Program-made: the position numbers and the translations under genes
The notes under the pieces: model-generated
The model's database searches: none
What the model was told of the DNA's origin: nothing
Seen by the model: only the letters and a program-made list of their open reading frames with translations
NCBI GenBank assembly: GCA_025964715.1
Contig: JAOPYH010000351.1
Location: 1-32,838, forward strand
DNA length: 32,838 bases
Direction of reading: 5' to 3'
From: Streptosporangiaceae bacterium
GTDB lineage: Bacteria > Actinomycetota > Actinomycetes > Streptosporangiales > Streptosporangiaceae
In this document: positions 21,288 through 28,729 of the stretch, piece after piece
How the letters are laid out: every line of letters begins with the position of its first letter
Position numbering within the stretch: the stretch's first letter is position 1

Positions 21288-22925
21288 TCACGTGGCTCGT
21301 GGGGGTGGGTTTCCGGGTGGGTCGTTGTCGTGGAGGGTGCGGGTGTCGGGTCCGGTGGCGGTGGTGGTGCCGTCGGGGTTGAGCCCTATGTGCCAGCCCC
21401 AGGTGTGGACGGCGATGAGGTGGTGGAAGCTGCACAGGGTCAGCAGGTTCCACAGCCGGGTGGCTCCGCCGTGTGATCGGGGCACGATGTGGTGGACCTG
21501 GGAGAGTTCGGGTGGGTGGTCGCAGCCGGGGAAGCGGCATCGCCTGTCTCTGCGGCGCACGAGCCGTTCGAGTGCGGCGGGGACGGTTCTGTCGTCTGTT
21601 CCGGCGTCCAGGACGATGCTGGAGGTGCCCATCGGCCCGTCGAGCAGCCGGGTGCGCAGGTAGGAGGCGAGTCCTCCGGGCCCCGACAGCACCTCAATAG
21701 CCCACCGCAGCATGCTGCGCTGCAACCGGGTATGGCTTTCAGCACTGATGACACGGCTGGTCCCGCAAAGTCCGTGGGTGTGGAGCCATTCGTCGGTCAT
21801 CTGCTTCAGCGCGTCGCGGTCGACCGCTCCCGTCACTGTCGGCGTCATCACCGAGTCGCAGGCCAGCGCGGCGGCGAGCCCGTCGCTGATCGGTCCGACC
21901 CCGGCCAATACAGCGCCCTGGCCGAGCGCGGGCAGCTCTGTCTGTATCGGCCTGGTGGCGTCGGCCGGGGCGAGTCCAGCGGGCAGTACAGCCGCGGCCT
22001 GGTCGCTCAAGAGTTCGCGGGTGCCGGCGCCGTCCATGCGTCGCCGGGCGAGCTCGGCCAACCGCTGTTCGATCCATTGGTCTTCGGCGTGCTCGGCTCC
22101 GGGGAGCCGGCGGAGGGTGTGCAGGTCCATGTCCACCTTGACCTGAGGCTTGGACCCGCCCCGCTCCGGCACAAGCTCCGACCCGGCCAGCCGCCGCATC
22201 GCCTCGGCGAAAGCATCATGGCGGCGTTGCCGCTTGGAACGGCCGTCCTCCGGCCCGGCCTTCACCGCAAGCGCCTCGATCACCGACTCCGCCAACGCCG
22301 TCGCATCCGCGGTCAGATCACCGTTCAAGCGCCCGACCCCGTCCAGGGTCTTCGACAGCGTCACACCACGGTCGGCATGCCGCTGCACCTCATCCTTGTC
22401 CAACCCGCCCGGCCGCAGCCTCCGCATGGCCGCCATCGCAACCGTGATCAAATCCTCCAGCAGCGCACCAGACCGGGCCGCCTCGACCAGGATCTCCTCC
22501 ACCCCCTGCTGGTCCTCCGAGGAGAACCTGCCGGCCACCTCACCGATCCACCGGCCATAGGACACCGAGATCGCCCCATCGGCCAGCGCCGAGCGGACGT
22601 GGCAGTGCTCGCGGACCCGATGGGCCGCCGCGACCTGGCCGCGCGCCGCCGCATCCGTACAACGCGTGAAAAGCCGAAGCCACGCCCCCACGCTCCTCTG
22701 CCCATCAACCTCCGCACCACCACACGCGCCGAACGCCCCCACCAGCCCCGCCTCGGCAGCGGCACGCTTGGCCTCCAGACGGGACCACACCCGCAAACAA
22801 TCGGCCTGCACCGCAACCGGCAAAGACCGCAAATCCGCACCATTCAAAAAATCCAAAGCCGCCTCAGCCATCACCAACGCCTCCACCGCACACGACGGCG
22901 AAGAAACAGGCGAACAACCCGACAT
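21288..22925 (-). CDS. DUF222 / HNH endonuclease (13E12 repeat family)
   Basis: 545 residues. The N-terminal and central part is DUF222. The C-terminal HNH nuclease has its zinc knuckle and catalytic segment in CRFPGCDHPPELSQVHHIVP, followed by HGGATRLWNLLTLCSFHH. Proteins of this family are multicopy in actinobacteria and are known as the REP13E12 genes of Mycobacterium tuberculosis, where they serve as integration sites for prophage phiRv1. The start is ATG at 22925; ribosome site not obvious. Base composition is odd: the coding strand is strongly G/T-rich at the 5' end, neutral in the middle and strongly A/C-rich at the 3' end, mainly at third codon positions. A GNAT remnant lies just beyond the 3' end, suggesting insertion or rearrangement. 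Confidence 0.88.
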   Translation of the reverse strand: MSGCSPVSSPSCAVEALVMAEAALDFLNGADLRSLPVAVQADCLRVWSRLEAKRAAAEAGLVGAFGACGGAEVDGQRSVGAWLRLFTRCTDAAARGQVAAAHRVREHCHVRSALADGAISVSYGRWIGEVAGRFSSEDQQGVEEILVEAARSGALLEDLITVAMAAMRRLRPGGLDKDEVQRHADRGVTLSKTLDGVGRLNGDLTADATALAESVIEALAVKAGPEDGRSKRQRRHDAFAEAMRRLAGSELVPERGGSKPQVKVDMDLHTLRRLPGAEHAEDQWIEQRLAELARRRMDGAGTRELLSDQAAAVLPAGLAPADATRPIQTELPALGQGAVLAGVGPISDGLAAALACDSVMTPTVTGAVDRDALKQMTDEWLHTHGLCGTSRVISAESHTRLQRSMLRWAIEVLSGPGGLASYLRTRLLDGPMGTSSIVLDAGTDDRTVPAALERLVRRRDRRCRFPGCDHPPELSQVHHIVPRSHGGATRLWNLLTLCSFHHLIAVHTWGWHIGLNPDGTTTATGPDTRTLHDNDPPGNPPPRAT

Positions 22926-23087
22926 CAGACCTAACCTCTCAACCTGAGTAACTCCTCAGCTGATTCCTAATCTATCGCACAGACGTTCGAATGATAACCG
23001 ATTCATGAAGGCCGCGGCGAAACGCGCATACCGTTACGACGATTAACACCTTTCGCACTTCACATTTGCTTATAAGGAGGGGAGCCG

Positions 23088-23135
23088 TTGTCTGAGTTCG
23101 GCCAGATCGGGCGTTGGCCCGTCCAGGGGTCCTAG
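23088..23135 (+). CDS. possible 15-residue leader ORF with strong ribosome site
   Basis: AAGGAGGGGAG (23074-23084) stands four bases before a TTG at 23088 that opens a 15-codon frame ending in TAG at 23133-23135. The ribosome site is among the strongest in the window, yet the downstream gene starts at 23146 in another frame. The peptide (MSEFGQIGRWPVQGS) has no recognised family. It could be a leader peptide, a remnant of a lost gene, or chance. Confidence 0.3.
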   Translation: MSEFGQIGRWPVQGS

Positions 23136-23145
23136 GCTGGCGGGC
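23133..23145 (+). promoter_or_regulatory. possible leaderless -10 element of the pyrophosphohydrolase fusion
   Basis: TAGGCT (23133-23138) fits TANNNT and ends seven bases before the ATG at 23146, with no ribosome site in between. The same bases also form the stop codon of the small ORF upstream. Confidence 0.4.
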
Positions 23146-24273
23146 ATGCCCGCAGACCCCGACGCCGGACTGCCCGGCTCGCTCGCCGCAGTTCTGGCCG
23201 ACATCGCCGCGGAACGCGAAGCGCAGGACACGAAGTGGGGTCACCAGGAGTTCCCGGACGGCACCGGGGAGCACTACACCCGGCAGGCACAGGAGGCCAA
23301 GGACGCCTGCGACAGCGCGTCGTCGCAGGATGCGCTGACCTGGCGACACGTCCTCACCGAAGAGTTCTTCGAGGCCCTCGCCGAGTCGGACGCGGGCCGG
23401 TTGCGCGCCGAGCTGATCCAGACCGCCGCGGTCGCGGTCGCGTGGGTGCAGTCTTTGGACGGGCCGCACCGGCCGCGGGTGCACCGCAGCGGACGGGCCG
23501 CAGGACCCGCGGAGAAACTGGTCCGCGACCGTATCCCCGAGATCATCGAGCGGAGCGGCCGGTCCGCTCGGACCCGGGTCGCCGGGGACGCCGAGTACGC
23601 GGCCCTGCTCCGGGCCAAGCTTTACGAGGAGGCCGGCGAGTACGCCGCGGGACCTGAGCCGGAGGAGCTGGCGGACCTCCTGGAAGTCGTGCGGGCTCTC
23701 GGCCGCGTGCACGGTCTCGAACCGGCCCAGCTCGAGGAGCTGCGGGCGGCCAAGGCCCGCCGGCGCGGCGGCTTCACGGCGCGGCTGGTGCTGCGGCTGC
23801 CCGAGGACCCGGAACTCCAGGCGGCGGCCACGGTGCTGCGCAGGAGTGTGCGGGCCATCCTGCTGGACGGCGACGACCTCGTGCTCTTGCGCCGTACGGT
23901 GCCCGGTCGAAAGCCGTACTGGACGACGCCCGGAGGCGGAGTCGAGCCCGGCGACCCGAGTCCGGAGGCCGCGCTGCTGCGTGAGCTCGATGAGGAGCTC
24001 GGCGCGACCGTGAGTGAGCCGCACCAGGTCTTCGCGTTGTCCGAACACGGATCCGGCCGCTCCGGCCTGCAAACGTTCTACGTGTGCCGGCTGGCGTCGA
24101 TGGACCTCGAGCGGCGTCATGGCCCGGAGTTCGCAGACCCGCGCCGCGGTAGCTATGACGTCGAACGTGTCCCTTTCACCACCGAGGCCATCAGCGCGAT
24201 CAACCTGGTGCCCGGCCCGCTCGCCGACTATCTGCGCGGGTCGGTCGATCGGCTGCGTTCCCACTCGGACTGA
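23146..24273 (+). CDS. MazG-like / MazG-like / Nudix fusion protein
   Basis: 375 residues that read as three nucleotide-cleaving domains. Residues about 10-105 resemble a MazG-like helical domain (AEREAQDTKWGHQEFPDGTG, EEFFEALAESD), though the second acidic motif is RAELIQ, with Gln where Asp is usual. Residues about 122-200 form a second, canonical MazG-like domain (KLVRDRIPEII, YEEAGEY and EELADLLEVV carrying the ExxE and ExxD metal ligands). Residues about 225-365 are Nudix; its box (GGGVEPGDPSPEAALLRELD followed by EELG) has Asp for the first Glu and one extra residue before RE. All three families hydrolyse nucleotide or nucleotide-like pyrophosphates, so a role in pool sanitation is likely. 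Start chosen at ATG 23146 by domain limits and the -10 box just before it. Confidence 0.75.
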   Translation: MPADPDAGLPGSLAAVLADIAAEREAQDTKWGHQEFPDGTGEHYTRQAQEAKDACDSASSQDALTWRHVLTEEFFEALAESDAGRLRAELIQTAAVAVAWVQSLDGPHRPRVHRSGRAAGPAEKLVRDRIPEIIERSGRSARTRVAGDAEYAALLRAKLYEEAGEYAAGPEPEELADLLEVVRALGRVHGLEPAQLEELRAAKARRRGGFTARLVLRLPEDPELQAAATVLRRSVRAILLDGDDLVLLRRTVPGRKPYWTTPGGGVEPGDPSPEAALLRELDEELGATVSEPHQVFALSEHGSGRSGLQTFYVCRLASMDLERRHGPEFADPRRGSYDVERVPFTTEAISAINLVPGPLADYLRGSVDRLRSHSD

Positions 24274-24296
24274 CGACCTAGACGCCCTTGACACGC

Positions 24297-24331
24297 GGAA
24301 CGGGACGCTCCTAAACGAGCGTCCCCGTTCC
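24297..24331. terminator. hairpin between convergent genes
   Basis: GGAACGGGACGCTC (24297-24310) pairs with GAGCGTCCCCGTTCC (24317-24331) with a single bulged C around a six-base loop. It lies between the fusion gene and the convergent DDN-type gene and can end both transcripts. No T run follows on either strand. Confidence 0.75.
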
Positions 24332-24355
24332 GAGGCGTACGGCCTCAGCGGCGGT

Positions 24356-24760
24356 TCAGCGCTGCGGCTCCAGGACGACGACCGGGATGTCGCGGTCGGT
24401 CTTCGTCTGGTACTCGTTGTAGGCAGGCCAGGTCGCGGCCATGATGCGCCACAGCTCCGGCTTCTCCTCGGGCGTGGCCGTGCGGGCCCGGGCGGCGAAG
24501 CGGTCGCCCTTCACCTGGACCTGGACCTCCGGGTCCGCCTCCAGGTTGAGATACCACAGGGGCGGCGTATCGGCGCCGCCCTTGGAGGCGACCACCATGA
24601 AGTTGTCACCGTGCTGCTGGTAGATCAACGGAGTGCTGCGGTGCTCACCCGAACGCCGTCCGGTCGTCGTGAGGATGAGCACGGTCGTGCCCTCCCACTC
24701 ATGTCCCTCCGCACCGTCGGTGTCGCGGTAGCGCTGGACGTGTTCCTGACCGAAAAGCAT
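24356..24760 (-). CDS. DDN-family (F420-dependent-type) nitroreductase / oxidoreductase
   Basis: 134 residues of the DUF385/deazaflavin-dependent nitroreductase family, small split-barrel proteins related to Mycobacterium Ddn. Characteristic are VLILTTTGRRSGEHRSTPLI, GDNFMVVASKGGADTPPLWY and NLEADPEVQVQV, then the C-terminal WRIMAATWPAYNEYQ. Members use reduced F420 to reduce quinones, nitro compounds or other substrates. The ATG at 24760, behind GAGGGCG, matches family length; the longer upstream frame does not resemble the family. It lies 85 bases downstream of the unknown gene at 24846 on the same strand. Confidence 0.88.
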   Translation of the reverse strand: MLFGQEHVQRYRDTDGAEGHEWEGTTVLILTTTGRRSGEHRSTPLIYQQHGDNFMVVASKGGADTPPLWYLNLEADPEVQVQVKGDRFAARARTATPEEKPELWRIMAATWPAYNEYQTKTDRDIPVVVLEPQR

Positions 24761-24845
24761 GTCGCTCGCCCTCTCACTGGATCGATCGTCGATCACTTGA
24801 GCGTAACCCGTGGAGCACCTACGGCATTCCAGAGCGCGGCGCCGA

Positions 24846-25556
24846 TCAGCAGAAGGTGATAGCCGCACCGGTCCTGATCGATTGCCAGGCGGCACCGATC
24901 AACTGGAGGCAGGTGAGGGAGGCGACGCCGTGGCGCTGCCAGGCCGTCGGGGCTTGGACCTCACCCTCGACGGCCTCCCGCATCTCCTCGGATTCCGGAT
25001 CGAGGTCGATGGGCAGGTCGAGTGCCTCGGCGACGCGCAGGCATTCCTCAAGCAACCGCTGCGACGAGCCGAGATAGCCGCCGAGGACATCGTCGCTCAG
25101 CAGCACCGGCGTGAAGTCGACGGGGACGTAGTAACCCTCGCGGTCGGAGTGCTGAATCAGATGGTCGAACGTGTGCCGGTCGCCGGCCGAGCCGGGTGTT
25201 GGCGCCTCGGCGGCCCACCGATGCTCGGCGCTTCCGTCCCTGACCGCCATGACGGCGGCCGGGCCTCTGTCGTAGGCCGCCCTGAGGACGGCGTCGCGCT
25301 CCGGGTGCGCATCCGCGGGCGGGGGCACGGCGCCCGATGCCGCGAGGTGGGCTGCCAGCCGGCGCAGGTGGTGCAGCCCCGAGAACCCGTACATGTCCTG
25401 CAGGACGACGTCCTCCTCCCCCAGCCGAGGCTCGTGCCAGTCCGGCAACCCTGCCGTCGCCAGCTCCCGCCGCACAATGGCGAAATCCTCCGCGAACTCC
25501 TCGCACTCGACCTCATCGAACTCACCGAAGACCCCGACCACCACATCTAGACCCAT
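24846..25556 (-). CDS. hypothetical protein
   Basis: 236 residues, not recognised. It is acidic, without signal peptide or membrane segment. Features that may help in searching are the N-terminal MGLDVVVGVFGEFDEVECEE, LPDWHEP, SGLHHLRRLAAHLA, TFDHLIQHSDREGYYVPVDF, LGSSQRLLEECLRVAEALDL and a C-terminal LTCLQLIGAAWQSIRTGAAI. The conserved-looking His, Asp and Trp residues suggest a folded globular domain. The frame extends further upstream, but the ATG at 25556 is preferred because the N-terminal strand starts there and codon use becomes regular. Divergent from the HelR-like gene, 163 bases away. Confidence 0.65.
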   Translation of the reverse strand: MGLDVVVGVFGEFDEVECEEFAEDFAIVRRELATAGLPDWHEPRLGEEDVVLQDMYGFSGLHHLRRLAAHLAASGAVPPPADAHPERDAVLRAAYDRGPAAVMAVRDGSAEHRWAAEAPTPGSAGDRHTFDHLIQHSDREGYYVPVDFTPVLLSDDVLGGYLGSSQRLLEECLRVAEALDLPIDLDPESEEMREAVEGEVQAPTAWQRHGVASLTCLQLIGAAWQSIRTGAAITFC

Positions 25557-25719
25557 GCCGCAAATCCTGGCAGAAGACACCGACAGCGACATATCGCGGA
25601 AATAACGCCAAAGCATGCCGCCGAAGTCCGGACGCCGGTATGCAGCCGTACTAGGCTCTTGCGTTTGCGCCTGTTGACCTTCAGCACTGTTCCCCCTTGA
25701 CCGAGAGGTTGCTGTAGCC

Positions 25720-27744
25720 ATGTCGTCGTCCACGGATCCGGAGGACACCGACCCCGTACTCGAAGACGAACGGGACCACCTGACGGCGTCGCGGCACGCC
25801 CTCGCCGAGATGCGGGCGAACGTGCTCGCTCTCGAGGCGATGGGCGCCGACCCGATCTCCACCGAATCTCTCAAGGCGACCCTCTACTACCGGGCCGAGG
25901 CGCTGCGCGACGACCCTGACGTCCCCCTCTTCTTCGGCCGCCTGGACTACATCACGCCGGCCGAGCGGCTTTATGTGGGCCGGCGCCATGTCCAGGACGG
26001 CGCGGGTGAGCCCCTGGTCATCGACTGGCGGGCCCCGCTGTCGCGCGCCTTCTACAAGGCCGGCCAGAACGACCCGATGGGACTCGCGCTCAGGCGCCGC
26101 TTCGGCTTCGACCGTGGCCGGCTCACCGCCTATGAGGACGAGGACTTCACGACCGGAGCGACAGGTGGGACGGGCGAGGGCCGCATCCTCATCGACGAGA
26201 TCGAGCGGCCGCGCGTCGGTCCGATGCGGGACATCGTCGCGACGATCCAACCCGAGCAGGACGACATCGTGCGGGCCGACCTCGACCAGACCATCTGCGT
26301 GCAGGGCGCCCCTGGCACCGGCAAGACGGCTGTCGGGCTGCATCGCATCGCCTATCTCCTGTACGCCTACCGCGAGCGCATCCGGCGCGGCGGAGTGCTC
26401 GTCGTCGGTCCGAGCGCGTCCTTCCTCGGCTACATCAAGGGAGTGCTCCCGGCCCTCGGTGAGATCGACGTCAAGCAGGTCACCGTGGCCGACCTCGTCG
26501 GCGCGGTCCCCATCCGCGGCGACGACACCGCCGAAGCGGCCCGGATCAAGGGCGACGCCCGCATGGCCGAGGTGCTGCGGCACGCGGTGTGGAGTCATGT
26601 GCGCACCCCGGCGGAGTCGCTGGTGCTGCCGCGCGGCTCCCGCCGCTGGCGGATCCCCGCACACGAGCTGGCCGAGCTGGTGGACGCGTTGCGCGCGCGA
26701 GGCGTGCGCTATGGGGCGGGCCGCGAGCTGCTGGCGCACCGCATCGCACACGCCGTGCTGGTACGGATCGAGGAGGCCGGCGAGGCGTGCGACGACCGGA
26801 CCCACGACGCCATCCGGCGTTCCCGGCCCGTGCGGGCCGCCGTGGATCAGATCTGGCCGGCCGTCGACCCGGTACGGGCCGTACTGGGCTTGCTGTCCTC
26901 GGCCGAGGCGCTGCGGGCCGCCGCCGAGGGAGTCCTGGACCCGGCCGAACAGGCCGCGATCCTGTGGGCCAGGCCCGCGCGCGGCCCCAAGTCCGCACGC
27001 TGGTCCCTGGCCGACGCGGCACTGATCGATGAGGCCGCGGACCTGGTGGAGCGCACGCCGAGCCTCGGTCACGTGGTGATCGACGAGGCCCAGGATCTGT
27101 CGCCGATGCAGTGCCGTGCGATCGGGCGCCGGTGTGCCACGGGGTCGGCGACCGTGCTCGGAGACATCGCGCAGGGCACGACTCCCGCGGCCGCCACCGA
27201 CTGGACCACGCTGCTGGGCCAGCTGGGTAAGCCAGGCGCGCGGCTGCAGGTGCTGGAGCAGGGATACCGGGTGCCCCGGCAGATCATCGAATACGCCGGC
27301 CGGCTGCTGCCGCACATCGCGCCGGAGCTCGCGCCGCCGACGTCCGTACGCCAGGTGCCCGGAGCGCTGGAGGTACGGGCCGTACCGCCGGAGAAGCTGA
27401 CCGGGGCCGTGGTCCTCGCCTGCCAGGAGGCACTAGCGGGGTTCGGCTCGGTCGGCCTGATCGCCGCGGATGACCGGGTGCCGGACCTATCGGCGGCACT
27501 GGAGGCCGGCGGCCTCGAGCACGTACGGCTGGACGCGACCGGCGAGCTCGGTGGCGCGCGGCTCGTCCTGACCCCGGCGAGCCAGGTGAAGGGACTGGAG
27601 TTCGACCACGTCGTGGTCGCCGAGCCCGCCGAGATCGTGGACGCCGAGCCGCTCGGCCTGCGACGGCTCTATGTGGTGCTGACCCGCGCCGTCACCCACC
27701 TGTGCGTCCTTCACGGCCGTCCCCTCCCCGGCGCGCTGGCGTGA
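25720..27744 (+). CDS. helR: HelR/HelD-like RNA polymerase-associated motor ATPase
   Basis: 674 residues of the UvrD-like SF1 superfamily, HelD branch. An N-terminal antiparallel coiled coil (about 15-70) would enter the RNA polymerase secondary channel. Walker A is GAPGTGKT at 196-203 (Lys202), Walker B is VIDEAQDLSP at about 453-462, the arginine-finger region is QGYRVPRQI, and the C-terminal RecA half ends in SQVKGLEFDHVVVAEP and LYVVLTRA. HelD and HelR remove stalled RNA polymerase from DNA; Streptomyces HelR also protects it from rifamycins. I see no rifamycin-associated inverted repeat upstream. TAGGCT at 25652-25657 is a possible -10 box and GAGAGG precedes the ATG. Assignment to HelR rather than another HelD is by overall similarity. 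Confidence 0.82.
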   Translation: MSSSTDPEDTDPVLEDERDHLTASRHALAEMRANVLALEAMGADPISTESLKATLYYRAEALRDDPDVPLFFGRLDYITPAERLYVGRRHVQDGAGEPLVIDWRAPLSRAFYKAGQNDPMGLALRRRFGFDRGRLTAYEDEDFTTGATGGTGEGRILIDEIERPRVGPMRDIVATIQPEQDDIVRADLDQTICVQGAPGTGKTAVGLHRIAYLLYAYRERIRRGGVLVVGPSASFLGYIKGVLPALGEIDVKQVTVADLVGAVPIRGDDTAEAARIKGDARMAEVLRHAVWSHVRTPAESLVLPRGSRRWRIPAHELAELVDALRARGVRYGAGRELLAHRIAHAVLVRIEEAGEACDDRTHDAIRRSRPVRAAVDQIWPAVDPVRAVLGLLSSAEALRAAAEGVLDPAEQAAILWARPARGPKSARWSLADAALIDEAADLVERTPSLGHVVIDEAQDLSPMQCRAIGRRCATGSATVLGDIAQGTTPAAATDWTTLLGQLGKPGARLQVLEQGYRVPRQIIEYAGRLLPHIAPELAPPTSVRQVPGALEVRAVPPEKLTGAVVLACQEALAGFGSVGLIAADDRVPDLSAALEAGGLEHVRLDATGELGGARLVLTPASQVKGLEFDHVVVAEPAEIVDAEPLGLRRLYVVLTRAVTHLCVLHGRPLPGALA

Positions 27745-27788
27745 AACAGCCCCGGCGATATTGGTGCGGGGGACCCCTTCCGCTGCGC

Positions 27789-27820
27789 TAAAGTAGACAC
27801 GCCCGCCCGCTGCGGCGGGC
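27789..27820 (+). promoter_or_regulatory. tRNA promoter -10 box and leader hairpin
   Basis: TAAAGT at 27789-27794 is a good -10 box. It is followed by a 7-bp hairpin (GCCCGCC at 27801-27807 with GGCGGGC at 27814-27820) that ends two bases before the mature tRNA. The hairpin may be part of the precursor leader or the terminator of the helR-like gene upstream. A -35 box at the right distance is not clear. Confidence 0.45.
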
Positions 27821-27822
27821 AT

Positions 27823-27896
27823 CGGGACGTGGCTCAGCTTGGTAGAGCACTTGACTGGGGGTCAAGGGGTCGTGGGTTCAAATCCCGCCGTCCCGA
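27823..27896 (+). tRNA. tRNA-Pro (anticodon GGG)
   Basis: A complete cloverleaf of 74 bases. The acceptor stem is CGGGACG/CGTCCCG, discriminator A at 27896, D stem GCTC/GAGC, anticodon stem CTTGA/TCAAG with loop CTGGGGG (anticodon at 27857-27859), T arm GTGGG-TTCAAAT-CCCGC. CCA is not encoded. GGG reads proline codons CCC and CCU. A clear terminator follows. Confidence 0.97.
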
Positions 27897-27907
27897 CAGA
27901 GAGCGGA

Positions 27908-27949
27908 AACCCGCTGATCTCGGCGAAAGCCAAGGTCAGCGGGTTTTTT
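27908..27949 (+). terminator. rho-independent terminator of the tRNA gene
   Basis: AACCCGCTGA (27908-27917) pairs with TCAGCGGGTT (27936-27945); the apex has a smaller GGC-GAAA-GCC hairpin, and TTTT continues after the stem. The 3' arm overlaps the last codons of the convergent Nudix gene (stop at 27936-27938), so this DNA serves as coding sequence and terminator at once. Confidence 0.88.
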
Positions 27950-28400
27950 CGTGTTCGGACACCTCTCCCCCGTAGAGCGCGCCGAGCCGCGCACCTTGTC
28001 CCGACTGGAGGATGTGAGCCGCCTCTAGCGGGATCCAGAAGCACTCGAGGTTCGTGGGGTCCTGCTCGCCGTCGTGGAGCTCCTGGCTGACCCATCGCTC
28101 CGGAGTCGGCTCGGTCAGCTCCATGGAGAAGACGTGCCGCCGCTGGATCTCGAACCGGTACGGGCTGATGTCATAGGTGACCTCTCCCAGCTTGCGGACA
28201 ACCTTGAACTGCGTGAAGCCGGTCTCCTCCCGAGCCTCACGAACGGCGGCTTGCTGCGGCGTCTCGTCCTGCCGAATACTGCCGGCCGGCACCTGGATGC
28301 CGACCTCCTCGTAGCTGCAGTCAACGTGCCGAAAGACCAGGAGCCTCCCGTTTCGGACGACGTAGCAGAGAACCTTGTCCTTGACGACCTTGTCCGTCAT
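27936..28400 (-). CDS. Nudix hydrolase
   Basis: 154 residues with a fully canonical Nudix box, beginning GSIRQDE and ending REAREETGF, at about residues 38-60. The N-terminal strand VVKDKVLCYVVRNGRLLVF and the rest fit a minimal single-domain Nudix enzyme; the substrate is unknown. The ATG at 28400 is fixed by a strong AAGGAGGGG ribosome site; the frame upstream of it is not coding in character. It converges on the tRNA-Pro gene, and its stop codon lies within the 3' arm of that terminator. Confidence 0.85.
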   Translation of the reverse strand: MTDKVVKDKVLCYVVRNGRLLVFRHVDCSYEEVGIQVPAGSIRQDETPQQAAVREAREETGFTQFKVVRKLGEVTYDISPYRFEIQRRHVFSMELTEPTPERWVSQELHDGEQDPTNLECFWIPLEAAHILQSGQGARLGALYGGEVSEHEKTR

Positions 28401-28729
28401 CGCTTCCCCTCCTTGGCCCGAAGCGCCGAAACAGCGGGTCGGAGGCACGGGTGTTGGTGATGGGCGAAGGCGTCCGACGGGTAACCGGCCAGGACTACAG
28501 TGGCGTCTCCCGGAGTGAGATCGGGTAGTCGACCGATTGTGGACGGGCGCGCTGCCACGGTCGAATGAATTTCTACCCGGCTGGTGTGGAACGCACTCGA
28601 CGCCAACGTAACCTCGGTTGGAGTTGAACTTCGCCGGACCAGCTGGAAGGCGCTGGACGACCCCAGCAGGCGCCGCGCCTGGACCACTCACCGCTGGGAC
28701 AACCGCCCCCCGCCGCGGCTGAAGATCAC
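28401..28729. other. region without a recognisable gene
   Basis: About 330 bases between the start of the Nudix gene and the GNAT pseudogene. The promoter of the Nudix gene should lie here, but no clear boxes were found. The plus-strand open frame at 28584-28790 has no family resemblance and runs antisense into the pseudogene; I regard it as chance. Confidence 0.4.

Noticed and set aside
25557..25719. Rifamycin-associated element upstream of the HelR-like gene
   Set aside because: No matching GC-rich 19-base inverted repeat is present.
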